Shown here: positions 1 to 6,303 of the stretch, piece after piece
How positions within the stretch are numbered: the first letter of the stretch is position 1
Layout: every line of letters begins with the position of its first letter
From: Gemmatimonadota bacterium
GTDB taxonomy: Bacteria; ARS69
Assembly: GCA_021604925.1 (NCBI GenBank)
Contig: BQJX01000179.1
Span: 1-6,303, forward strand
Length of the DNA stretch: 6,303 bases
Direction: 5' to 3'
Notes under the pieces: generated by a model
The model's database searches: none
Told to the model about the DNA's origin: nothing
What the model saw: only the letters and a program-made list of their open reading frames with translations
Translations under genes and position numbers: made by a program

Positions 1-1140
1 GTACACGTTCTGGTCGTACGACGCGAACGCCACATCCACATCGCCGTCGCCGTCGAGATCGCCGGCGGCCGCCGTGGAGAAGATGGCCTCCGAGGTGAGA
101 ATCGGCATGCCGACCACGGTGCTGCCGTCGTGATGGAAGCCGTAGAAGTTGTGGTTCCGGTGTCCCACGAAGATCTCCATGTCCCCGTCGCCATCCACGT
201 CCACCACGATGGCGCTGGTGGAGATCTTGTCGTCCGCCGGCGAGCCGTCGTTGATCGCCACGAACAGGCCGCCCGCGTTCAGGAAGCCGGTGCCGTCGTG
301 GTTGTACGCGTAGATGTCGCCGTTCAGGCAGGTGACGATCAGCTCCAGTTCCGGATCGCCGTCCAGCTGGCACGGCGACGGGCTGGCGATGATCTCGTTC
401 GGAAGCGAAGCGAAGATCGGATTGCCGGCCAGGTACCCGCTGCCGTCATGGTCGTAGATGTAGAGGTTGCCGTTGGAACACCCCGACATCAGCTCCATGG
501 TCCCGTCGTTGTCCAGATCCGCGAACACCGGTCCGCTCTTGTGGGCGTTGCCGTGACCCTTGGGCCATCCGGGCAGATCCGCTCCGGTGGGGTCCACCAC
601 GTAGAGCGAGTCGGCGAACGACGTGAAGGACAGCTCGCGCGTGCCGTCGTTGTCCCAGTCCGCGATGGCCACGGAGCCCCACATGATCGGTCCGGACACC
701 GTGCCGGGGGCAATGGGACCGTAGAAGAGGCCGGTGGAGTCGGTCAGCCCCGTGCCGTCATCGTCGAACGCGTAGACTCGACCGCTCTCCGTGCCCACGA
801 AGAACTCCAGCTTGCTGTCTCCATCCACGTCGGCGATCGACGGGGTTCCGCGCACCAGCGACCCGGACCCGAACAGGTCCAGGATGTACCGGTTCGCGCC
901 GAAGACGGGAGTCCCGTCGTGGTGCGTGACGTAGAAGCGGCTGTCGCTGGCGCCCCACATGATCTCCAGGTCGCCATCGTTGTCCAGATCCGCCAGCGCG
1001 GGCGTGGACCAGATTTCGCCGTTCGTCGTCACCGGGAACCCGGGCAGCTCGTCGCCGTCCGAGGCCCATCCGTACATCTTGAAGTCCTTGGACCCGACAA
1101 AGAGCTCCATGCTCCCCACGCCGTCCGCATCGGCCATGGC
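1..1140 (-). repeat. Array of eight FG-GAP/VCBS beta-propeller repeats within the protease gene
   Basis: Eight copies of a motif x-x-D-x-D-x-D-G-x-x-E-h-hhG start their first Asp at residues 1217, 1264, 1317, 1374, 1421, 1473, 1527 and 1574, a spacing of 47-57 residues. Examples are LADLDNDGDLEIMWG, IADVDGDSKLEFFVG, VVDVDGDGDMEIFVG and GDLDGDGDVDVAFAS. Most are followed by a hhYhhxxDG strand (RVYAFDDDG, IYAYNHDG, FYGFHHDG). The Asp-rich loops are the calcium-binding type of integrin-like FG-GAP/VCBS blades. The array reaches the window edge and may continue. Confidence 0.9.
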
Positions 1141-4100
1141 GATGGACGGGAAGACGTTGCTGCTGGCCGAGTTCGGCCAACCCGGCACCTGCACCTGCGT
1201 GGTGTAGCCGAAGATCTCGGCCGACGCCACGCTCTCGTTACCGGACGAATCCACCGCGGTGGCGTAGTAGTAGAAGCCCGAACCGAACGCCAGCCCACCG
1301 TCCTCGTAGCGCGAGCTGGTGCGCAGCAGTTCGAAGTTCTGGCGCGTGTGTCCCGAACCGGACGTGGCACTGCGGTAGATGTTGTATCCAGCCAGATCCG
1401 CCTCGGCGTTCGGATTCCAGTACGGAACGATCGCGTTGCTCGAGGAGCGGAACGCGATGCTGTCCGGCGCCGCGGGGGCCACAAAGTCGATCGTCTTGAG
1501 CCAGGTGCGACCGACCGTGTCCGTGAGCGTGAGATCCAGCGTGGTCCCGGTGGAGTCGAGGACCGTGAACACGAACCCGTCCACGCCCGCGGATTGACCC
1601 AGCGAAGCCAGATCCCCGTAGGCATCCGCCGCGTCCACGAACGAGATGCCGGCTCCGGCCACGGCGCTTCCCGCCACGGCGGGCGCGTACCCGTCGCCGC
1701 GGTTCAGAACCGTGGGCGTGATCCGAACCGTCTCTCCCACCTCGATCACTCCGTCTCCGTCTCCGGAGACCGGCGGGTTGTTGCTGTCATCCAGCACGAA
1801 GATGTACGCGTCGAGCTCCGGTCCCGCAAACGCGACCGCGACTTCCGTGTTCCAGGTGCCGGGGTTCGTGGCCGAGAACTCCAGATCCACGTAGGCGATC
1901 TGTCGCGGCCGCGCGTTCGACGCCACGCTGAAGGCGACGGTGCCGCCGCCGCCCGTCGACGCCGCGATGTTCCCCATGGCGCTCGGAGAACTCGTGATGG
2001 CGATCATGGTGCTGTCCGCCAGCGCGAAGTCGACTCCGTCCACGCGATCCTGCCTGGACGTGGTGCCCGCGAACGACAGCGAGTCCTGGCCGGCGCTGAG
2101 CGTGGTGGAGTCCGTACCCGACTCGAGTTCCGGGGAGAACGAGCCGCGGACGCGGCCGTCGGTGACCACGGTGCCCGTGACCGAGACGGTGTCCGTCCCC
2201 GACGACCAGCGCAGATGCCAGCCCTCCAGGTCCTGCCAGAGGAAGATGCCCTTGTCACCCGCAACGGTCCCCACGCCCATCGACATGTTGGGCGTGCCGA
2301 TGTACGCGATGCTCGGGTTGGCGAAGTCGAGCGTGAAGGGAATCGCTCCGGGATTCACGCGGTCCGGACCCACAAAGACCTTGGTCGGATCCTGGACGCC
2401 GCCGTAGGAGAGATCGAACGTGGCACTCGACCCGCCCTCCACGGTCCCGGTTACGGTCACGTTGTCCGCCTGCGATCCGCCCCCGTTGAACGCGGTGAGC
2501 GCCAGTTCGATGGTCTCGCCGGCGTCGATCACGCCGTCGTTGTTTCCGACCGAGCCGCCGATCCCGTCGTCATCGATCGTGCTGCCCGTCAACGCCAGCG
2601 TGGGACCGGCGATGGCATCCAGCGTGAACGAGGACTCCACCGGTTTGAACTCGGGAGCCGTGGCCACCACGTCCACCGTCCCGGTCGTGGAACTGGCGAT
2701 GTCCAGCGTGACCTGCCCGGCCCCGTCGGTGCGGCCGCGCGCGTACGTCCCGTTCCCATCGCTCACGCAGACCACCGCGTCCGGGACCGGCGTGGCCACC
2801 GTGTCCGTGATCGTGATCGTGATCGAGGACGTCCCCAGCGGGAGGTTGGCCGCGTGACCCGCGAGCAACGACTGCGGCTCCTGGGTCCAGAAGCGGACCT
2901 CCGGATCGCCGAGCAACTCCTTGGTCAGCATGGTCCAGCGGTCCGGAGTGGCGTCCGACTGCGACAGCGAGACGAACGGCAGACGGTGCACCTGGTTCAT
3001 CTCGCCGTAGCGGGTGATCCCCGCGTCGAAGATCACGCCCAGCATCTCTTCGTGGAAGTTGGATGCCGACAGCGGAAAGTCCTCCCGGGTCGGGCCCAGC
3101 ACGCAGATCGCGCCGCCGTTCGGATTGTTCATGAGGCTCTCGCCCTGGCACTCCAGGTCGATCTGGTTCGGATTGCACGCCGTGGCCATCATGAACATGA
3201 GGTAGTCGCCGTTCGACAGCGTATCGGTATCGGCCGAGTAGACCAGCGGGTTGATCCCGTTCCCCACGGAGAACTTGAACGCATCGCCGTGGTTCATCAG
3301 CGTCATCAGGTGATGGTGCCCGCTGCTGAGTTCGGACAGCGCAATGGAGCGACTCAGCGAGTTGTTCACCTGATAGCGCTTGGTCCGGGTCCAGGCCGGC
3401 GGCACCAGCGCGTCAAAGCCCTCGGTCAGGGTGGCGCCGTCCAGCTGGATGCTCTCGGGCGGATCCTCCCCGAACTCCCAAGTCGAGGGGAACAGCACCT
3501 CGGCCAGGTAGCACACCTTCTGTGCGTAGCCCGCCGGTGGCGTTTTGTCGTAGGTCATCGACTTGTTCACGAATGTCTGGGCCTCGGTGGAGTTGTCCAC
3601 GGAGGCGCGCCCCACGAACAGGTCCGGAAACAGGTCCACCTGGTCGTCGTTCATCGACTGGAAGAGGCCCTCTCCGTACTTGTCGTCACCGTCCGCGTTC
3701 CAGTCCCCTTCGAGACACGCGAAGTACTGGTCCGTGGGAATCTCCGTCCCGCCGAAGAAGAAGCGGTTGTACGCAAGCCGCGGCGTAACCTTGGTCATGT
3801 CGCCGCCCAGCAGCAGCAGATACGTTCCCCACTTGGAGTACGCGTCCTGCAGGAACATGCGCGTCCGCTCGGCCTGGTCGTGACCGGCGGGGTAGTTCGC
3901 GTTGATCCAGCTCACGGTCTTCACGACCGTGGGAACGCCCTTTTTCGTCTTCCAGTCCGCCAGCACCTGGAAGTCCGCCTCCAGGGCCGAGGTGGTGACG
4001 ATGACCATGTCCACCGCGCTGCCTTCGGCGCTGGGCAGGTCCAGCGGGGCAAACCCGAACCCGGCATTCTCCCCTACCGAAGCGATCCCCGCCTGCGGCA

Positions 4101-4779
4101 TGGGCACATCCCACGGATTCTCGACGACCGCCTGCGCGGCCCGGGCAAACGACCGCTCCGCTTCCGGGTTGAATCGTTCGCGCACGAGACCGGACGGTTG
4201 GCTGCTGGCCCGGAGGTCCAGTTCCACATCGATCTCGCGGGCCAGGAACACGTCGCCGGTGCTCGACTCGTAGCGCACCGGAAACACGGCCACGGAGTGA
4301 AGCGTGTGCCCGGCCATGGTCCCCTGCCCCAGCGACACGCCCCGCTTCGCGGGGAACGTGGTGGACTCGGCGACCAGAGCCCCGACGGGATACGCGCGGA
4401 CCGCGTCACGGGTGTCCTCCGGATCGACGGCCTCCTCGCGAAGGGAGAGGCGGACGCCCTCCGCGATCAGGATCTCGTCGATCGGAAGCACGCGCACCTG
4501 GGCCACTTCGAATCCGGCCGGAACGTGGAACTGTCGAACGTCCATCGGAAGCTCGGGCGTCTCGCCGCCTCCGGCCTGGACGGTGCCGTTCATCGACACG
4601 CGGGTCTGCAGCGCTTCTCCCGCGATGCGAAGGTCGGACTCGTCGAAGCGGATCCGGGCCCGCAGGTCCGCGGCGTTGCCGGGAGCCACGCTCGAAAGTG
4701 TCAGCAGCGCGATGGTCGCGGCCGCGCAGAGTGCTTTCACGGGAAGAACTGTGCCATTCGCGACGGAGCGAACTGACAT
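1..4779 (-). CDS. Secreted gingipain-like peptidase C25 with Ig-like, Fn3 and FG-GAP/VCBS propeller modules (3' end outside window)
   Basis: The frame is open for 1593 codons from ATG at 4779 to the window edge with no stop, so the C-terminus is missing. The start is fixed by a strong Shine-Dalgarno (4791-4784) and an in-frame TGA upstream at 4869-4867. Residues 1-37 form a signal peptide: Lys15, then a hydrophobic run ALCAAATIALLTLSSVA, with cleavage near GNA-AD. There is no lipobox. Residues about 38-250 resemble a C25 propeptide. Residues about 256-632 are the peptidase C25 (gingipain, caspase-like fold) domain. It starts VDMVIVTTSAL, has an acidic loop DWNADGDDKYGE (359-370) and PDLFVGRAS, the catalytic His497 in LMNHGDAFKF, Cys535 in MMATACNPNQ, then NNPNGGAICVLGPTRE and ends LLGDPEVRFW. 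An Ig-like domain follows (about 636-730), then two modules starting DGVIDAGET (748) and DGVIEVGET (1009), an Fn3 domain (about 1101-1193) and eight VCBS/FG-GAP blades (about 1214-1593 onward). By family it should be an exported endopeptidase, probably cell-surface or extracellular. Cleavage specificity cannot be read from the sequence. Confidence 0.93.
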   Translation of the reverse strand, partial: MSVRSVANGTVLPVKALCAAATIALLTLSSVAPGNAADLRARIRFDESDLRIAGEALQTRVSMNGTVQAGGGETPELPMDVRQFHVPAGFEVAQVRVLPIDEILIAEGVRLSLREEAVDPEDTRDAVRAYPVGALVAESTTFPAKRGVSLGQGTMAGHTLHSVAVFPVRYESSTGDVFLAREIDVELDLRASSQPSGLVRERFNPEAERSFARAAQAVVENPWDVPMPQAGIASVGENAGFGFAPLDLPSAEGSAVDMVIVTTSALEADFQVLADWKTKKGVPTVVKTVSWINANYPAGHDQAERTRMFLQDAYSKWGTYLLLLGGDMTKVTPRLAYNRFFFGGTEIPTDQYFACLEGDWNADGDDKYGEGLFQSMNDDQVDLFPDLFVGRASVDNSTEAQTFVNKSMTYDKTPPAGYAQKVCYLAEVLFPSTWEFGEDPPESIQLDGATLTEGFDALVPPAWTRTKRYQVNNSLSRSIALSELSSGHHHLMTLMNHGDAFKFSVGNGINPLVYSADTDTLSNGDYLMFMMATACNPNQIDLECQGESLMNNPNGGAICVLGPTREDFPLSASNFHEEMLGVIFDAGITRYGEMNQVHRLPFVSLSQSDATPDRWTMLTKELLGDPEVRFWTQEPQSLLAGHAANLPLGTSSITITITDTVATPVPDAVVCVSDGNGTYARGRTDGAGQVTLDIASSTTGTVDVVATAPEFKPVESSFTLDAIAGPTLALTGSTIDDDGIGGSVGNNDGVIDAGETIELALTAFNGGGSQADNVTVTGTVEGGSSATFDLSYGGVQDPTKVFVGPDRVNPGAIPFTLDFANPSIAYIGTPNMSMGVGTVAGDKGIFLWQDLEGWHLRWSSGTDTVSVTGTVVTDGRVRGSFSPELESGTDSTTLSAGQDSLSFAGTTSRQDRVDGVDFALADSTMIAITSSPSAMGNIAASTGGGGTVAFSVASNARPRQIAYVDLEFSATNPGTWNTEVAVAFAGPELDAYIFVLDDSNNPPVSGDGDGVIEVGETVRITPTVLNRGDGYAPAVAGSAVAGAGISFVDAADAYGDLASLGQSAGVDGFVFTVLDSTGTTLDLTLTDTVGRTWLKTIDFVAPAAPDSIAFRSSSNAIVPYWNPNAEADLAGYNIYRSATSGSGHTRQNFELLRTSSRYEDGGLAFGSGFYYYATAVDSSGNESVASAEIFGYTTQVQVPGWPNSASSNVFPSIAMADADGVGSMELFVGSKDFKMYGWASDGDELPGFPVTTNGEIWSTPALADLDNDGDLEIMWGASDSRFYVTHHDGTPVFGANRYILDLFGSGSLVRGTPSIADVDGDSKLEFFVGTESGRVYAFDDDGTGLTDSTGLFYGPIAPGTVSGPIMWGSVAIADWDNDGTRELSFTSFADSLYVVDPTGADLPGWPKGHGNAHKSGPVFADLDNDGTMELMSGCSNGNLYIYDHDGSGYLAGNPIFASLPNEIIASPSPCQLDGDPELELIVTCLNGDIYAYNHDGTGFLNAGGLFVAINDGSPADDKISTSAIVVDVDGDGDMEIFVGHRNHNFYGFHHDGSTVVGMPILTSEAIFSTAAAGDLDGDGDVDVAFASYDQNVY
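2807..2824 (-). repeat. Three tandem GTGATC hexamers inside the protease gene
   Basis: Three exact copies of GTGATC on the plus strand encode an alternating Ile-Thr strand (ITITIT) at the start of the Ig-like domain after the catalytic domain. This is a short in-frame microrepeat that keeps a beta-strand pattern, so it is tolerated by the protein. It has no sign of being a mobile or regulatory element. Confidence 0.6.
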
Positions 4780-4783
4780 CGAT

Positions 4784-4791
4784 ATCACCTC
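4784..4791 (-). promoter_or_regulatory. Strong Shine-Dalgarno for the protease gene
   Basis: GAGGTGAT on the minus strand matches eight bases of the canonical anti-Shine-Dalgarno complement and lies 4 nt from the ATG at 4779 (the GAGG core is 8 nt away). It decides the start over an in-frame GTG codon at residue 14 and over a GTG that overlaps the site itself. Confidence 0.8.
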
Positions 4792-4934
4792 GTGGCAGGG
4801 GAGATTCCCTCGGCGCGGAGCCGAGGGGTCCAATCTGAGTTGAATGCCGATCGGAAGCGGCGCGCCTCATATGCGAGGTGCGGCGCTTGCCGAGCGCTGA
4901 CGTTGTCTCGGACGGGCCAAGCGTGGTGCGTCAT
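4785..4934 (-). CDS. Possible 49-codon leader ORF ending inside the protease RBS
   Basis: ATG at 4934 opens a 49-codon frame starting MTHHAWPVRDNV and ending SPATR, with its TGA (4787-4785) inside the Shine-Dalgarno GAGGTGAT of the protease gene. A weak GAGGA lies only 2 nt upstream of the ATG, too close for a good ribosome site. The peptide is rich in Arg and Ala and has no recognisable domain, and the frame continues open further upstream. It could be a translationally coupled leader peptide, but it could equally be a chance frame in GC-rich DNA. Confidence 0.18.
   Translation of the reverse strand: MTHHAWPVRDNVSARQAPHLAYEARRFRSAFNSDWTPRLRAEGISPATR
4807..4827 (-). promoter_or_regulatory. 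Perfect 8-bp hairpin upstream of the protease RBS
   Basis: CCCTCGGC and GCCGAGGG are exact reverse complements around the loop TCCGC. The downstream foot of the stem is 27 nt before the start codon and about 15 nt before the Shine-Dalgarno. No U-run follows (AATCTCCCC), so it is not a typical intrinsic terminator. It may stabilise the 5' end of the transcript or help keep the ribosome site open. Confidence 0.45.
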
Positions 4935-5005
4935 GGTCCTCAGTTGTCTAGGCCGGATGCGACTCACGGGGGGCAGGGTTCGCGGACGGCTTCTTGTGCC
5001 GGACA

Positions 5006-5035
5006 ATTCTAGCAAACCCGGCCGAGGGGGGTCAA
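5006..5035 (-). promoter_or_regulatory. Predicted sigma70-type promoter with extended -10, for the protease gene
   Basis: On the minus strand there is a -35 TTGACC (5035-5030), an 18-nt spacer and a -10 TAGAAT (5011-5006). TG one base upstream of the -10 (5014-5013) gives an extended -10 element, TGCTAGAAT. Transcription would start near 4999. The site begins only 18 bp after the stop codon of the beta-helix gene and is an AT-richer patch in GC-rich DNA. It implies that the protease gene is transcribed from its own promoter, although read-through from upstream is not excluded. Confidence 0.6.
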
Positions 5036-5053
5036 TCAGGGCGGAAAAAGCGC

Positions 5054-6303
5054 CTACCGGGTCCGGTACAGCGACTTGATCCGGCCCCAGCTCGTATCTG
5101 TCACATTGAGCGGAGTGGAGGCAGCGCACCCCACCGGTCGCCAGCCCTGGTCCGAGCCATCCGCGGCGGCCCCCGCCGAGGGGGAACCGGCCTGGAGACC
5201 GTAGTCGGGGTCGGCCGTGCACAGTTGCGGATCCTGGCGGAGGTTGCCGTTTGTTCCCGTGGGGTCGGCGCACTCTCCCCCGTACTCTCCGCGAAGATTC
5301 ACGGAATCGTCGTTCCATACGTTGGAGTGGTCCACCAGGATGGTGCCGGAACCGCAGAACGCCACGTCGCCGGACACCGCGCAGCAGGCGATCGAGTTCC
5401 GCAAACCGACCGCGGAATCCGTGTCCACGTAGATGGCAGCCCCCGCGCTCAGACCGCGCCCGCCCACCACCGTGCAGTGGTTCAGATCGATGTCTCCCGT
5501 GAAGGAGGCCGCCACGCCGCCGCCGAAGCGGGCCTCACAGCCCAGGATCAGGCATTCCGTCAGGCCGATCCGGCCGCCGAGCTCGATCTGCAGCCCCCCG
5601 CCGAACACGCCGGCCCGGCAGCGCTCGAAGCGGCAGTTCAGGAACTCCACGTCGCCACCGACCTGGGACCAGGCCCCGCCCTGGCCGATCGCCTTCTCGT
5701 CCGCGAACGAGGTGTTCGTGACCGTTCCGTTGCTCTGCACGGAGAAGACAGCGCCGCCGCGATCCGCCACGACCACCGGAACCTGCTCCGAGTTGTTCCG
5801 GGTGAACGTGCAGTCCGTGATGGCGAACGCGCTCCGCTCCAGGTGCAGCGCCCCACTCTCCACGGTGGCCCGGTTGCCGGAGAACTGGATTTCCTCCAAC
5901 GTGAGCATTCCCACATCCAGCGCCAGGATCGCGCCGGCCCTCGTGCCTCGGCTGTTTTCGAACGTGCATCGCGAGAAGACCGCGGTGGGGCACTGATCCA
6001 GATAGAACATGCCGGCGACCGTGGATGCGAGGCCGTCGCTGAAGTCTCCGTCCGTGACCACGACCGGCGTTCTCAAGAGGTACCCGCCACCGCCGCGTTG
6101 CACGGTGGCCGTTCCGCTGAACGAGCACTGCTCCAGTCGAAGGTCGCCCACGTCGCGCGCGTAGATGCCGCCTCCCGAAGCGTCCCCCGAGATCCGGGAC
6201 GAGATGCAGTTGCGCACGCGCGTATCCACGAGGCGCGCCGTGCTCACGTCCACCAGACCGAGGGCGGCGCCGGGATACGAACTCACGATCGAGCGAAACG
6301 TGG
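5054..6303 (-). CDS. Right-handed parallel beta-helix repeat protein, probably exported (5' end outside window)
   Basis: The frame runs from the window edge to a TAG at 5056-5054 and gives 415 residues. A GTG at 6286 could be read as a start, but the frame stays open upstream of it (TFRSIV before SSYPGAAL), so the true N-terminus is very likely beyond the window. The protein is built of short repeats of the form L-x-L-x-x-C-x-F followed by a Gly-rich turn (GGGIYARD, GGGGYLL, GGAVFSV, GGAWSQV, GGGLQIEL, GGGVAASF). This is the pattern of right-handed parallel beta-helices such as chlamydial Pmp-like and pectate-lyase-like folds. The last part has a Cys-rich closing region (CCAVSGDVAFC, then C-ADPTGTNGN-x5-PQLC with DYGL and AGSPSAGAA), which I recognise as a common end of such proteins in FCB-type genomes. 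A short tail TSWGRIKSLYRTR follows. No catalytic residues of a polysaccharide lyase can be identified, so a structural or adhesive role is as likely as an enzymatic one. It lies upstream of the protease gene on the same strand. Confidence 0.85.
   Translation of the reverse strand, partial: TFRSIVSSYPGAALGLVDVSTARLVDTRVRNCISSRISGDASGGGIYARDVGDLRLEQCSFSGTATVQRGGGGYLLRTPVVVTDGDFSDGLASTVAGMFYLDQCPTAVFSRCTFENSRGTRAGAILALDVGMLTLEEIQFSGNRATVESGALHLERSAFAITDCTFTRNNSEQVPVVVADRGGAVFSVQSNGTVTNTSFADEKAIGQGGAWSQVGGDVEFLNCRFERCRAGVFGGGLQIELGGRIGLTECLILGCEARFGGGVAASFTGDIDLNHCTVVGGRGLSAGAAIYVDTDSAVGLRNSIACCAVSGDVAFCGSGTILVDHSNVWNDDSVNLRGEYGGECADPTGTNGNLRQDPQLCTADPDYGLQAGSPSAGAAADGSDQGWRPVGCAASTPLNVTDTSWGRIKSLYRTR

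Larger units (their letters stand above)
4780..4999 (-). other. Predicted 5' leader of the protease mRNA (about 220 nt) with hairpins
   Basis: This is the stretch between the inferred transcription start (about 4999) and the ATG at 4779. It contains a perfect 8-bp hairpin (4807-4827), a 5-bp stem GCGCT/AGCGC (4897-4883, loop of 5) and short alternative pairings around GCGCC/GGCGC between about 4861 and 4887. It does not match a riboswitch class that I recognise. A leader of this length is long for a gene with such a good Shine-Dalgarno, so RNA-level control is possible, but this is inference from an unproven promoter. Confidence 0.35.

Noticed and set aside
1029..1625. Minus-strand frame of about 198 codons inside the protease gene
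   Set aside because: It is in another frame of the same strand and reads as Arg/Ser/Thr/Pro-rich nonsense typical of shifted GC-rich coding DNA; the true frame encodes Fn3 and VCBS motifs here.
2570..3178. Minus-strand frame of about 202 codons overlapping the end of the C25 domain
   Set aside because: It has Gly/Arg/His-rich composition with no motif; the overlapping true frame carries the catalytic Cys and the LLGDPEV end of the C25 domain.
130..4776. A 1548-codon open frame on the plus strand covering nearly the same region as the protease gene
   Set aside because: Its codons lie exactly opposite the codons of the protease gene, so it is open only because that gene avoids codons whose complements are stops. 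Its translation is low-complexity in Val, Arg, His, Gly and Asp with no domain, signal peptide or ribosome site, while the minus strand gives recognisable domains throughout.
5036..5053. T-rich stretch GGCGCTTTTTCCGCC just after the beta-helix stop, considered as an intrinsic terminator
   Set aside because: The T-run sits in the loop of a weak 4-bp stem and not after a stable stem, so it does not have terminator geometry.
4785..5318. A 177-codon minus-strand frame spanning the beta-helix 3' end and the intergenic region
   Set aside because: Most of it overlaps the beta-helix gene out of frame and crosses the predicted promoter. Only its last 49 codons were kept, as a low-confidence leader ORF.
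5433..5996. Plus-strand frame of 187 codons opposite the beta-helix gene
   Set aside because: It is Pro/Arg/Ser-rich antisense translation with no recognisable domain; the beta-helix repeats on the minus strand explain the region.
6284..6286. GTG as start codon of the beta-helix gene
   Set aside because: The frame is open upstream to the window edge with sequence that fits the repeats, there is no Shine-Dalgarno before it, and no signal peptide follows.

Overview
The window is GC-rich (about two-thirds G+C by eye) and every gene I can support reads on the minus strand. It holds two large surface or secreted protein genes, both cut by the window edges, separated by a 274-bp intergenic region that carries a promoter. 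The protein types are a gingipain-like C25 protease with Ig-like, Fn3 and FG-GAP/VCBS modules, next to a Cys-containing parallel beta-helix protein. This combination is typical of Gram-negative, high-GC members of the FCB superphylum and neighbouring candidate phyla (Eisenbacteria/Krumholzibacteria-type genomes from metagenomes). That placement rests on protein style only; there is no marker gene here.

Layout in the direction of transcription (right to left). From 6303 to 5054 is the 3' part of a right-handed beta-helix repeat protein with its N-terminus outside the window. From 5053 to 4780 is the intergenic region: a good sigma70-type promoter with an extended -10 (5035-5006), a predicted leader of about 220 nt with hairpins and a possible 49-codon leader ORF, and a strong Shine-Dalgarno. 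From 4779 to beyond position 1 is one uninterrupted reading frame of 1593 codons with no stop. It encodes, in order, a signal peptide, a C25-type propeptide region, a caspase-fold Cys protease domain with visible His497/Cys535, an Ig-like domain, two 'DGVI..GE' beta-sandwich-type modules, an Fn3 domain and at least eight FG-GAP/VCBS propeller blades. Its C-terminus, where any sorting signal would lie, is outside the window.

The plus strand contains a very long open frame (130-4776), but it is the codon-register antisense shadow of the protease gene and not a gene. I found no RNA genes, CRISPR array, insertion sequence or attachment site. The two proteins are both exported or surface-type and may share a secretion route, but the sequence shows no direct functional link, and the protease gene appears to have its own promoter. 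I see no convincing novel multi-gene system. The points most worth checking are the protease-propeller architecture, the leader of the protease gene, and the short Trp/Lys/Arg tail of the beta-helix protein.
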